A stretch of 7,191 nucleotides of DNA from Anaeroplasmataceae bacterium (GCA_020024985.1 JAHHSW010000041.1:1-7191), one strand, 5' to 3'; counted from the stretch's first letter, positions 1 to 6,282 are shown. Notes: a model not told the origin generated them from the sequence alone. Program-made: numbers and translations.

Positions 1-1
1 T

Positions 2-922
2 GCAAGTGGAAATAATTATTATGTGAGATTAATTAGCTTAGTTGGAATTCATAATTTTATATTTATAGTTATTTCTATATTAATGCCATTTTTCATTTTA
101 AAGTTTAAGATGAGAAAGGTTACAGTAGATCAAATGTATTCCCTACCTATAAAAAGAGAGCATTTGTATTTAGAGAAGTATCTATTTGGCTTAATTTGTA
201 TATTTATTCCTTATACAGTTTCAATGCTAGGAGCTCATTTAACGGCCTTATTTAATCCTAATATATTTAATGTATTTCCTAATTTCTATTATGTTATACC
301 TGCTTATTTTGCGGTGGGACTCCTTTTAATAATTTTTTATACGCTATCATGCTTTTTCTTTACAAGATGTAATTCAATGCTTGATGGTATATTAGTTAGC
401 CTTGCTGCAATATTATTTTTAAGCCTTTTAGGCTTTGCTATCCTACTTGGAAATAGTGGAGGAGCAGTTAAGGCGACTTATAATATAATAAATAAGCTAA
501 ATATAATTTATTTGGCTAATTTTTTAGGTACTAGCTTTAACTGTCTTATTGAGAATGAAAATCTAAGTTATATCAGAGATAATTGGGATTTATTCATTTA
601 TTTAGGAATATATGTTGTAATTGCAGGCCTAGCCTTTTATGGCTATTTACATTTTAATAAGCAAAGTAAGGCTGAAAATACTACAGGCATAAGCCGCTCT
701 TATTTTGCCTATAGGCTTTGGATTCCTCTTTATGCGGTAGCAGGAGGACTATTGATTCCTAATTCGTCATTTGCCTTTTTCTCTATAATGGTTGTAGTAA
801 TAGTCTTTATTTATCTTGGTATATTAATTCATTTAAGAAGTGTAAAGCTTACTGATAAAATATATATTGCTGCCTATGGAGCCTTTGCGGTAGGCTTATT
901 ATTAAAGCTATTGTTTTTGTAA
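2..922 (+). CDS. Polytopic membrane protein, probable ABC-2-type transporter permease (5'-truncated by window edge)
   Basis: The frame is open to the left edge (first full codon at base 2), so the GTG at 23 is probably an internal Val codon and the true start lies outside the window. No Shine-Dalgarno site precedes that GTG. The visible 306 residues are strongly hydrophobic. Numbered from the Val at 23, membrane segments lie at about 9-28, 53-76, 90-113, 119-143, 189-211, 233-271 (probably two) and 279-299. Between the first two is a cytoplasmic stretch with the signature SLPIKREHLYLEKYLFGL (about residues 40-57). That 'SLP-[IV]-[KR]-R' element before a membrane helix is typical of Bacillota ABC-2-type permeases, whose ATPase is usually the preceding gene. 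No ATPase is visible here, and the substrate cannot be told. An unrelated polytopic membrane protein is the alternative. The gene ends in TAA at 920-922 with no obvious intrinsic terminator. Confidence 0.6.
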   Translation, partial: ASGNNYYVRLISLVGIHNFIFIVISILMPFFILKFKMRKVTVDQMYSLPIKREHLYLEKYLFGLICIFIPYTVSMLGAHLTALFNPNIFNVFPNFYYVIPAYFAVGLLLIIFYTLSCFFFTRCNSMLDGILVSLAAILFLSLLGFAILLGNSGGAVKATYNIINKLNIIYLANFLGTSFNCLIENENLSYIRDNWDLFIYLGIYVVIAGLAFYGYLHFNKQSKAENTTGISRSYFAYRLWIPLYAVAGGLLIPNSSFAFFSIMVVVIVFIYLGILIHLRSVKLTDKIYIAAYGAFAVGLLLKLLFL

Positions 923-929
923 AAAAATC

Positions 930-958
930 TTTACAAGTAAAATAACATAGGATATAAT
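930..958 (+). promoter_or_regulatory. Sigma-A-type promoter of the DUF454 gene
   Basis: TTTACA (930-935) and a perfect TATAAT (953-958) are separated by 17 bases, one mismatch from consensus overall. Transcription would start near 965, leaving about 31 bases of leader before the ATG at 996. The -35 box lies in the right arm of a hairpin-capable inverted repeat, TTGTAAA (917-923) / TTTACAA (930-936). Confidence 0.75.
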
Positions 959-995
959 ACCACTAGTTAGTTTTGGCTAATTAGGAGGAAAGACT

Positions 996-1454
996 ATGAA
1001 AGCAAAAAAGATTATATTAATCATTGTTGGATCAATATTTTTAGGTATCGGTGCTGTAGGTGCAGTATTACCTTTACTTCCTGCCTTCCCATTCCTACTT
1101 GTAGCAGCAATTTGCTATGGTAAAAGCAGTGAAAGGCTAAGTAGCTGGTTTAGAGGTACTAAGCTATATAAGAATAACCTAGAATCATTTGTTAAGGGTC
1201 AGGGTATGACCTGGAAAACAAAGATTAAGGCTATGATTACTGTAACTATTCTTATGGCTATTGGAATGTTCTTTTTAAGAAATAATAGGGTAGGCTTAAT
1301 AATACTTGCCTGTGTATGGGTATTCCATATGCTATTATTCCCATTCATGATTAAAACTCATCATAAGGAAGTAGCTAATGATGATAATGAGGTTTTAGTT
1401 ATAGAGGATGAGGAAAAGGCCTTAGAGGAAGCTAATGAGCTTTCTATAGAGTAA
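996..1454 (+). CDS. DUF454 (YbaN-like) small integral membrane protein
   Basis: This 152-residue protein has the DUF454/YbaN layout: an N-terminal membrane helix (about 5-27) running into the conserved LPLLPAFPFLLVAA stretch (25-38). A polar segment follows with SSERLSSWF (44-52) and a Lys-rich amphipathic region, then two more helices at about 76-94 and 98-118. The family's biochemical role is unknown; members are inner-membrane proteins. The last 26 residues (127-152) form a strongly acidic tail (ANDDNE, EDEEKALEEANE), probably cytosolic, which many family members lack as far as I recall. The start is set by AGGAGG at 983-988, seven bases before the ATG. The gene is transcribed from its own promoter and ended by the hairpin at 1476-1506, so it is probably monocistronic. 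The family call is fairly firm; no function is claimed. Confidence 0.82.
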   Translation: MKAKKIILIIVGSIFLGIGAVGAVLPLLPAFPFLLVAAICYGKSSERLSSWFRGTKLYKNNLESFVKGQGMTWKTKIKAMITVTILMAIGMFFLRNNRVGLIILACVWVFHMLLFPFMIKTHHKEVANDDNEVLVIEDEEKALEEANELSIE

Positions 1455-1467
1455 TAAATATTTTATA

Positions 1468-1496
1468 ATGAAAAGCTCAGGAGATTGTGCTATAAT
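1468..1496 (+). promoter_or_regulatory. Extended -10 promoter of the KwaB-like gene, nested in the terminator
   Basis: TGCTATAAT (1488-1496) is a perfect extended -10 (TGnTATAAT). ATGAAA (1468-1473) is a 4/6 -35 box at 17-base spacing. The expected start near 1503 falls in the right arm of the terminator hairpin, so transcripts from here would lack the left arm and escape termination. The 5' leader would be about 26 bases. Confidence 0.65.
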
Positions 1497-1516
1497 ATTT
1501 CCTGAGTTTTTATTTT
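1476..1516 (+). terminator. Intrinsic terminator of the DUF454 gene
   Basis: CTCAGGA (1476-1482) pairs perfectly with TCCTGAG (1500-1506) across a 17-base loop. A T-rich run (TTTTTATTTT) starts at 1507. The AAAA at 1471-1474 could extend the stem against TTTT if G1475 bulges. The unusually large loop holds the -10 box of the next gene. Confidence 0.7.
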
Positions 1517-1528
1517 ATGAGGTGTGCT

Positions 1529-2461
1529 ATGAATAAAAAAGAATTGCTAGATGATTATTTTAATATAGAGGTAGATAAGCTTGAGTGGAAGCTTTATTTA
1601 ATGGATTTTAAGCCATCAATGGAGAATAATCCTTATTTATTTAGTGAGCTTAAATTTAAATCAATGGCTATGCTAAAGGCCTATGCTAGAGATTTATTCA
1701 ATAATACCGGAAATCATGTTAATGATATGGCTATGGCTGAGGAGTATAGTGGTGAAAATAGAGAGGGTAAGCTATTATATTTAAGCCTAGAAAGTGACTT
1801 GATTAAGGAAAGCTATAATGCATTAATGGATTCAATTACAAGATTAAACCCTGAGGGCTTAGGAAGAGTAAAGGGCTATTTAGTAATGGGTATTAATAAT
1901 GATAACCCTAGTGAAAATATTTGCTACGGCATATTAAGTAATCCAATTGAAAGGGTTAAGCTTGATAATTTGACCTATGCGATGGGTGAGGATGGATTAG
2001 ATAAATCTACAATCGTTAGATATAAGCTTAAGGATAAGGCTGATTTCTTATTGTTCCAAAATAAGCTAATTAGCTTTAATTATAAGTTTGAAAAGCTATT
2101 TAAGCTACAATCAACCTTAAAAACCCTAAAGATGGAAGCAATTGATAGAATTATATTTAAGGGTAATTTAAGTAATAGTGATGAATTTAAAAAGTATTGT
2201 ATTAACTTTAAATCAGCTAAGACCTTCCTTAATTTAAATGAGGAAAGGCTTCAAGCCTTAAATACCTTAGAGAATAGAGAGGAAATAGCTAAGAGATTCT
2301 CTATGCCCTTAGATAATGAAAAGAAGCTTATTATAAGAAATGAAAATGATTCTAAAAATTTATTAAGATATTTATGTAATAAAATTATTAAGGATGCAGA
2401 TAGTGATAATCTATATTTAGTAGATAAGCTTACTAGGCTTGAGCTTGATGATATAGAATAA
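1529..2461 (+). CDS. DUF4868/KwaB-like protein (Kiwa-related), solitary
   Basis: This is a 310-residue, soluble, charged protein with no signal peptide or membrane helix. The start chosen is the ATG at 1529, four bases after GAGGTG (1519-1524); the in-frame ATG at 1517 overlaps that ribosome site and has none of its own. The N-terminal half (about 1-170) is mixed alpha/beta, with beta-like stretches KGYLVMGI and ICYGILSN. The C-terminal half (about 170-305) resembles DUF4868, the KwaB family: a hydrophobic strand into FEKLF (187-191), a helical region with FKSAKTFLNLNEERLQAL (227-244), then REEIAKRF (250-257), a LIIRNENDSKNLLRYLC segment, and a final YLVDKLTRLE. Length fits KwaB, roughly 300-320 residues. 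In Kiwa, KwaB acts with the membrane protein KwaA against phage; no KwaA-like gene is identifiable here. The assignment rests on remembered family layout, not a search, so an unknown family remains possible. Confidence 0.45.
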   Translation: MNKKELLDDYFNIEVDKLEWKLYLMDFKPSMENNPYLFSELKFKSMAMLKAYARDLFNNTGNHVNDMAMAEEYSGENREGKLLYLSLESDLIKESYNALMDSITRLNPEGLGRVKGYLVMGINNDNPSENICYGILSNPIERVKLDNLTYAMGEDGLDKSTIVRYKLKDKADFLLFQNKLISFNYKFEKLFKLQSTLKTLKMEAIDRIIFKGNLSNSDEFKKYCINFKSAKTFLNLNEERLQALNTLENREEIAKRFSMPLDNEKKLIIRNENDSKNLLRYLCNKIIKDADSDNLYLVDKLTRLELDDIE

Positions 2462-2619
2462 GTGAATAAAAAAGTGCTGAGTTTTGCTTTAAAAATATGT
2501 GGATAATTGTTAAAAATGGCGAGTTCGAAAATCAAACTGATAAAAATGGCTTTTAAAAGTCTAAAAGTCATAGCAGGAATTGTAATAAATACATTTAAAA
2601 CATACAAAATCAATAATTA

Positions 2620-2651
2620 TTTTCATTGTTTTTCATGAAAATCATTGAAAA
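2620..2651. promoter_or_regulatory. 32-bp near-perfect palindrome upstream of ccpA
   Basis: The left arm TTTTCATTGTTTTTCA (2620-2635) matches the reverse complement of 2636-2651 at 14 of 16 positions, with a perfect 12-bp core TTTTCATGAAAA (2630-2641). It ends on the -35 box of the ccpA promoter, where a dimeric regulator could block RNA polymerase. Its regulator is unknown. It lies upstream of the predicted transcription start, so it would act as DNA rather than as an RNA hairpin. Confidence 0.6.
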
Positions 2652-2673
2652 CAGCGCTTTCACATGATATAAT
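2645..2673 (+). promoter_or_regulatory. ccpA promoter (extended -10)
   Basis: TTGAAA (2645-2650) and TATAAT (2668-2673) stand at 17-base spacing, with TG at 2665-2666 making an extended -10. The start would be near 2680. The boxes overlap two operator-like elements: the palindrome at 2620-2651 and the cre-like site at 2646-2662. Confidence 0.8.
2646..2662 (+). promoter_or_regulatory. cre-like operator between the ccpA promoter boxes (imperfect)
   Basis: TGAAA (2646-2650) and TTTCA (2658-2662) form an inverted repeat around ACAGCGC. The right half, CGCTTTCA, matches the catabolite-responsive-element consensus with its central CG. The left half is displaced by about three bases compared with a standard 14-bp cre such as TGAAAGCGCTTTCA. 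It sits in the -35/-10 spacer, so binding would repress. Autoregulation by the CcpA encoded just downstream is an inference. Confidence 0.4.
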
Positions 2674-2702
2674 CCAAGTATAAAATGGAGGGGTGACATT
2701 AT

Positions 2703-3698
2703 ATGGCAAATACTACTATTTACGATGTGGCCGGTGCTGCAAAGGTTTCATTAGCAACAGTAAGCCGCGTTATGAATAATCCTGAGAAGGTTAATCCTGA
2801 AACAAGGGAAAGAGTTTTAAAGGTTATTAAGGAATTAGGCTATAGACCAAACGCTATTGCTAGAGGCTTAGCTAGTAGAAAGACTACAACCGTTGGTATT
2901 GTTATGGCTGATGTATCAAGAGCTTCAACATCACAGCTTTTAGGTGGTATTATTGATATTGCCAAGAAGTATGATTACGCTATGAAGATATTCTCTATGG
3001 GTGAGGATGAGGATATCAAGGAGGTTATGCGTGCAGTAGTTGCTGAGCAGGTAGATGGTATTTTATTCTTAAATGATGAGCTAGATGCTGAGCAAATGGA
3101 GCTTGTTATGAATTTAATTAATGATGCGCAAATTCCTGTCGTTTTATGTAATGTAATTTATGATGGTAAGCATATTCCATCTGTAGCAATAGATTATGAG
3201 AAGGCTACCTATGAAATTACTAAGGGCCTAATTGAGGAGGGTAAGAAGGATATTTATCTTGCCTCAACTATTAGAAAGTATTCAATTAATAAGCTAAAGG
3301 AGAAGGGCTATGAGGAGGCTATGCAGGATGCTGGTCTTGAGCCACATTTATTCCGTACAAGTGGACTTGTTGAAATTAATAGTAAGGACTTTAGAAATTT
3401 AATTTCGCAGGAGCATGTTGATGCCTTAATCTCAGTAAGAGATAGTATTGCAATTAGCTTTATGAATGAGGCTATCAATCATGGACATAAGGTACCTGAG
3501 GATATTCAGGTAATTGGTCTACAAAATACAAAATATGCAATTTTATCAAGACCGAACTTGACATGTATGGATACTCCGGTGTATGATATAGGTGCTGTTT
3601 CAATGAGGCTATTAACAAAGTACATGAAGCAGGAAGAGGTAACCGATGCTCAAATTGTATTACCATACACAGTTGTAAGAAGAGGTTCAACAAATTAA
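2703..3698 (+). CDS. ccpA: CcpA, catabolite control protein A (LacI/GalR family)
   Basis: This 331-residue LacI/GalR-type regulator closely follows Bacillota CcpA. In Bacillota, CcpA with HPr-Ser46-P binds cre sites to repress or activate carbon genes. Residues 5-25 (TIYDVAGAAKVSLATVSRVMN) form the helix-turn-helix. RPNAIARGLASRKTTTVG (48-65) carries the hinge helix and start of the core. The periplasmic-binding-like core keeps the CcpA stretches SVAIDYEKATY (160-170), SRPNL (282-286) and TPVYDIGAVSMRLLTKYM (291-308). Divergent points are VSRASTSQL (71-79), where CcpA usually has an aromatic 'FY', and GLQNT (272-276), where most relatives have GFDNT. The start follows GGAGG at 2687-2691, 11 bases before the ATG. 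It has its own promoter and no terminator of its own before the tyrS leader. Another LacI-family subgroup is the alternative, but the C-terminal match favours CcpA. Confidence 0.9.
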   Translation: MANTTIYDVAGAAKVSLATVSRVMNNPEKVNPETRERVLKVIKELGYRPNAIARGLASRKTTTVGIVMADVSRASTSQLLGGIIDIAKKYDYAMKIFSMGEDEDIKEVMRAVVAEQVDGILFLNDELDAEQMELVMNLINDAQIPVVLCNVIYDGKHIPSVAIDYEKATYEITKGLIEEGKKDIYLASTIRKYSINKLKEKGYEEAMQDAGLEPHLFRTSGLVEINSKDFRNLISQEHVDALISVRDSIAISFMNEAINHGHKVPEDIQVIGLQNTKYAILSRPNLTCMDTPVYDIGAVSMRLLTKYMKQEEVTDAQIVLPYTVVRRGSTN

Positions 3699-3711
3699 TA
3701 ATCTGATGATT

Positions 3712-3900
3712 AGAACTAAGTAGTATTAATTATAGTAATTAGAGAATCTATGGCTGGTGAAAATAGATCAAGTTTTTAATATGAATTACACTCTAGGAGG
3801 ATACATTTTATTGAGTGCTATATTATTTTAGTAATATAGAACTAAGGTGGTACCGCGTTTATTACGTCCTTAGATTAATTTCTAAGGACTTTTATTTTTA
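3712..3900 (+). ncRNA. T-box leader (tyrosine) of tyrS
   Basis: The conserved T-box sequence AAGGTGGTACCGCG is at 3844-3857. Upstream, stem I shows AGAGA (3741-3745) and a distal hairpin, ATCTAT (3745-3750) / ATAGAT (3763-3768), around the typical loop GGCTGGTGAAAA. On the 3' side the specifier codon TAC (3787-3789) follows GAAT and precedes A, so uncharged tRNA-Tyr is the expected ligand, matching tyrS. CCTTAG (3868-3873) can pair either with CTAAGG in the T-box (3842-3847, antiterminator) or with CTAAGG at 3882-3887 (terminator). Both ends are approximate, and the base of stem I was not resolved. Confidence 0.92.
3866..3900 (+). terminator. Regulated T-box terminator of tyrS
   Basis: GTCCTTAGA (3866-3874) and TCTAAGGAC (3881-3889) form a perfect 9-bp stem with loop TTAATT, followed by a T-rich run from 3890. 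It forms when charged tRNA-Tyr is plentiful. With no other terminator after ccpA, it may also end the ccpA transcript. Confidence 0.9.
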
Positions 3901-3935
3901 TTAAAATAAGAAAATAGAGAAGGAGAAAAATTATT

Positions 3936-5159
3936 ATGGGTATTTATGAGGAGCTAGAATGGAGAGGCCTTATTAAGGACGTATCTGATCCAGCTATTAG
4001 AGAAAAGCTTAATGCAGGAGGAATGACATTTTATATTGGTACAGATCCAACTGGAGACAGCCTTCACATTGGACATTTCTCAAGCTTTTTAATTTGTAAG
4101 AGATTAAAGGAGGCAGGACATCACCCAATTATTTTAGTTGGTGGTGGTACAGGCTTAATTGGTGATCCAAAGCCAGATAGCGAGCGTCCTATGATTACTA
4201 AGGAGACAGTTGATCATAACTTTAATTGCTTAAAGGCTCAGCTAGAGAATTTATTTGGAGTAGAGGTAGTCAATAACTACGATTGGTATAAGGACATTAA
4301 TTTTATTGATTTCTTAAGAGATTTTGGTAAGTTCTTTAATGTTAATTATATGTTAAATAAGGATATTGTTGCGAGAAGATTAGCTGATGGTATTACATAT
4401 ACTGAGTTTTCATATATGATTATGCAGGCTTTAGACTTCTGGTATTTAAATAAAAATAAGAATGTAACACTTCAGGTTGCAGGTCAGGACCAATGGGGTA
4501 ATATGACTGCAGGTATCGAGCTTATTAGAAAGAAGGAAAATGGTAGAGAGGCTTATGCCTTTACAATGCCACTTTTAACTAAGTCAGATGGTACTAAGTT
4601 CGGTAAGACTAATGGTAAGGCTATTTGGCTAGATAAGAATAAGACTAGTGCTTATGAAATGTATCAATTCTTCATTAACTCAGAGGATAGCAAGGTAATT
4701 GATTATCTTAAGTTCTTAACCTTCCTTTCTAAGGAGGAAATTATGGAGCTAGAGGAGAAGAATAATAAGCAGCCACATTTAAGAGAGGCACATAAGGCTT
4801 TAGCTCGTGAGGTTATTACCTTCCTACATGGTGAGGAGGCTTATAATCAAGCAGTTAAGATTTCTGAGGCTTTATTCAGTGGTAATATTAAGTCACTTAC
4901 AGCTGATGAAATTGAAATGGGCTTTGAGGAAATCCCTTCAATCACTGGTAAGGAGTTCCCACTTTGTGAGGCTTTAATCGAGGCAGGTCTTGCTAAGAGT
5001 AAGAGAGAGAGTAGAGAATTTATTAGAAATGGTGCAGTAGCAGTAAATGGTGAAAAGGTTACTGATGAGGCAGCCGTTTTAAATAAGGATATGGCAATCG
5101 AGGGTAGATTCATTGTTCTTCGTCGTGGTAAGAAGCTATATTCATTAATTAGATACTAA
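3936..5159 (+). CDS. tyrS: Tyrosyl-tRNA synthetase (TyrRS)
   Basis: This enzyme attaches tyrosine to tRNA-Tyr using ATP, in the cytoplasm. At 407 residues it has normal bacterial length. The class I Rossmann catalytic domain occupies about 1-230, with FYIGTDPT (32-39), the HIGH motif exact at 44-47, and the tyrosine-pocket segment YTEFSYMIMQALDF (155-168) with Tyr160, Gln164 and Asp167. It also has GQDQWGN (183-189) and KFGKT (221-225), the TyrRS form of KMSKS. An alpha-helical anticodon region follows (about 240-330). Residues 341-402 are an S4 RNA-binding domain (LCEALIEAGLAKSKRESREFIRNG in part), as in the TyrS rather than the TyrZ-like architecture. GAAGGAG (3919-3925) lies ten bases before the ATG. 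The gene is controlled by the T-box just upstream and faces trpS. GQDQW differs from the commoner GSDQW, with all other key residues kept. Confidence 0.98.
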   Translation: MGIYEELEWRGLIKDVSDPAIREKLNAGGMTFYIGTDPTGDSLHIGHFSSFLICKRLKEAGHHPIILVGGGTGLIGDPKPDSERPMITKETVDHNFNCLKAQLENLFGVEVVNNYDWYKDINFIDFLRDFGKFFNVNYMLNKDIVARRLADGITYTEFSYMIMQALDFWYLNKNKNVTLQVAGQDQWGNMTAGIELIRKKENGREAYAFTMPLLTKSDGTKFGKTNGKAIWLDKNKTSAYEMYQFFINSEDSKVIDYLKFLTFLSKEEIMELEEKNNKQPHLREAHKALAREVITFLHGEEAYNQAVKISEALFSGNIKSLTADEIEMGFEEIPSITGKEFPLCEALIEAGLAKSKRESREFIRNGAVAVNGEKVTDEAAVLNKDMAIEGRFIVLRRGKKLYSLIRY

Positions 5160-5178
5160 TAGCTAGTTAATTAGAAGC

Positions 5179-5209
5179 TTAAAGGGGAGATTATAGGTTT
5201 CCCCTTTAA
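5179..5209 (+). terminator. Probable terminator of tyrS
   Basis: TTAAAGGGGA (5179-5188) pairs perfectly with TCCCCTTTAA (5200-5209) over an 11-base loop, 20 bases after the tyrS stop. The following AT-rich tract has few consecutive T residues, so efficiency is uncertain. Confidence 0.65.
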
Positions 5210-5223
5210 TATTATATAAGGAT

Positions 5224-5251
5224 AGAAAAAAAGGATGGCGTTTGCCATCCT
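5224..5251 (-). terminator. Intrinsic terminator of trpS
   Basis: On the minus strand, AGGATGGC and GCCATCCT (plus-strand arms 5232-5239 and 5244-5251) form an 8-bp stem with a 4-base loop. A run of seven T residues follows directly (plus-strand A run 5226-5232). It begins seven bases after the trpS stop codon and faces the tyrS terminator. Confidence 0.9.
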
Positions 5252-5257
5252 AATTAA

Positions 5258-6253
5258 TTATCTTTTTCTACCTAGACCTATTTTGTTATAAACCTTATTA
5301 AGCTTTTTATTAGCTAGATAAATTGCATAATCACGACCGTTATCTAAAACCTCGTCAATTAGCTTAGAATTAATGATTTCGTTATAGCGCTTTTGAATTG
5401 GCTCAAGCTCAGCTGCGACTGCATCAGCAACAGCCTCCTTGAATAGAGCGTAGCTAGAATCCTTAAATTTAGCCTCAGTATCCTTTAGTGAGGTACCTGT
5501 ACAGCATGAGTAGATTGTAAGTAGGTTAGAAATACCTGGCTTATTTTCTAAATCATATCTAATAGTAGCATCACTATCAGTTACGGCAGACTTAATTTTT
5601 TTCTTAGCAACATTGATATCATCAAGAAGTGCTATATAGCCCTTAGGGTTAGGGTCTGATTTACTCATCTTCTTTAGTGGGTCAGCAAGTGACATAATCT
5701 TCGCACCAGCCTCTGGAATAAAAGGCTCAGGAATTTTGAAGGTTTCACCGTATTTATTATTAAATCTTGCGGCGATGTCACGAGTAAGCTCTAGATGCTG
5801 CTTTTGATCAACTCCAACTGGGACACAATCACAGTCATAAAGAAGAATATCAGCAGCCATTAGGGCAGGGTAGGTAAGAAGGCCTGATGATACACCAGCT
5901 ACCTGGCGTTCCTTCTTGTCCTTATATTGAGTCATTCTTTCAAGCTCACCAATATAGGTGTTGCACTGAAGGCACCAGCCAAGCTCTGCATGGTGTGGGA
6001 CCTCAGATTGAATAAAGATATGACACTTTTCTGGGTCAAGGCCACAGGCTAGATATAGGGCAACTAGCTGCTTAATGTTTTTTCTAAGCTCTAGCTTTTC
6101 CTGTGGAACAGTAATTGCGTGTAAATCAGCTACAAAGACTAGCATATCAGTAAATCTAGGATCATCCTGTAGCTTAACAAAGTTTTTAACAGCGCCAAGG
6201 TAATTACCTAGGGTAATATTGCCACTTGGCTGAATACCTGAAATAAATCTCAT
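5258..6253 (-). CDS. trpS: Tryptophanyl-tRNA synthetase (TrpRS)
   Basis: This enzyme attaches tryptophan to tRNA-Trp using ATP, in the cytoplasm. It has 331 residues, the usual compact bacterial length. The N-terminal nucleotide-binding segment SGIQPSGNITLGNYLGA (5-21) contains TLGN, the TrpRS form of the HIGH motif. FVADLHAIT (40-48), then LTYPALMAADILLYD (126-140) with the substrate-pocket Asp135, PVGVDQKQHLELTRDIA (145-161) and an exact KMSKS (195-199) complete the catalytic core. A helical C-terminal anticodon domain ends in LGRKR. On the minus strand AGGAGA (plus 6261-6266) lies seven bases before the ATG. It is preceded by a tryptophan T-box, ended by the hairpin at 5224-5251, and convergent with tyrS. 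Nothing suggests truncation. Confidence 0.98.
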   Translation of the reverse strand: MRFISGIQPSGNITLGNYLGAVKNFVKLQDDPRFTDMLVFVADLHAITVPQEKLELRKNIKQLVALYLACGLDPEKCHIFIQSEVPHHAELGWCLQCNTYIGELERMTQYKDKKERQVAGVSSGLLTYPALMAADILLYDCDCVPVGVDQKQHLELTRDIAARFNNKYGETFKIPEPFIPEAGAKIMSLADPLKKMSKSDPNPKGYIALLDDINVAKKKIKSAVTDSDATIRYDLENKPGISNLLTIYSCCTGTSLKDTEAKFKDSSYALFKEAVADAVAAELEPIQKRYNEIINSKLIDEVLDNGRDYAIYLANKKLNKVYNKIGLGRKR

Positions 6254-6282
6254 TTTATTATCTCCTTATATAATATATTATA

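Noticed and set aside
23..25. GTG at 23 as the start of the first gene
   Set aside because: The frame stays open to the window edge with codons that read as protein, and no ribosome site precedes it, so the gene is treated as 5'-truncated.
1517..1528. Upstream ATG at 1517 as the start of the KwaB-like gene
   Set aside because: It overlaps the GAGGTG ribosome site that serves the ATG at 1529 and has only T-rich terminator sequence upstream.
2498..2506. Perfect DnaA-box match (TTATCCACA on the minus strand)
   Set aside because: It is a single 9-mer in AT-rich DNA with no further boxes, no dnaA or dnaN nearby and no origin-like repeats, so no origin is claimed.
2511..2550. Direct repeat TAAAAATGGC (2511-2520 and 2541-2550)
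   Set aside because: Two short AT-rich copies 30 bases apart, with no link to a promoter or gene.
2550..2559. Palindrome CTTTTAAAAG as a terminator of the KwaB-like gene
   Set aside because: Too short, no loop, no T run and about 90 bases past the stop; no clear terminator was found for this gene.
2251..2613. Minus-strand open frame of 120 codons
   Set aside because: It overlaps the KwaB-like gene, is rich in Ser and Leu as expected for an antisense shadow, and has no ribosome site.
3475..3693. Minus-strand open frame of 72 codons inside ccpA
   Set aside because: It is antisense to the conserved CcpA C-terminus and has no start signals.
4847..5113. Minus-strand open frame of 88 codons inside tyrS
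   Set aside because: It is antisense to the S4 domain of TyrRS, with shadow-type composition.
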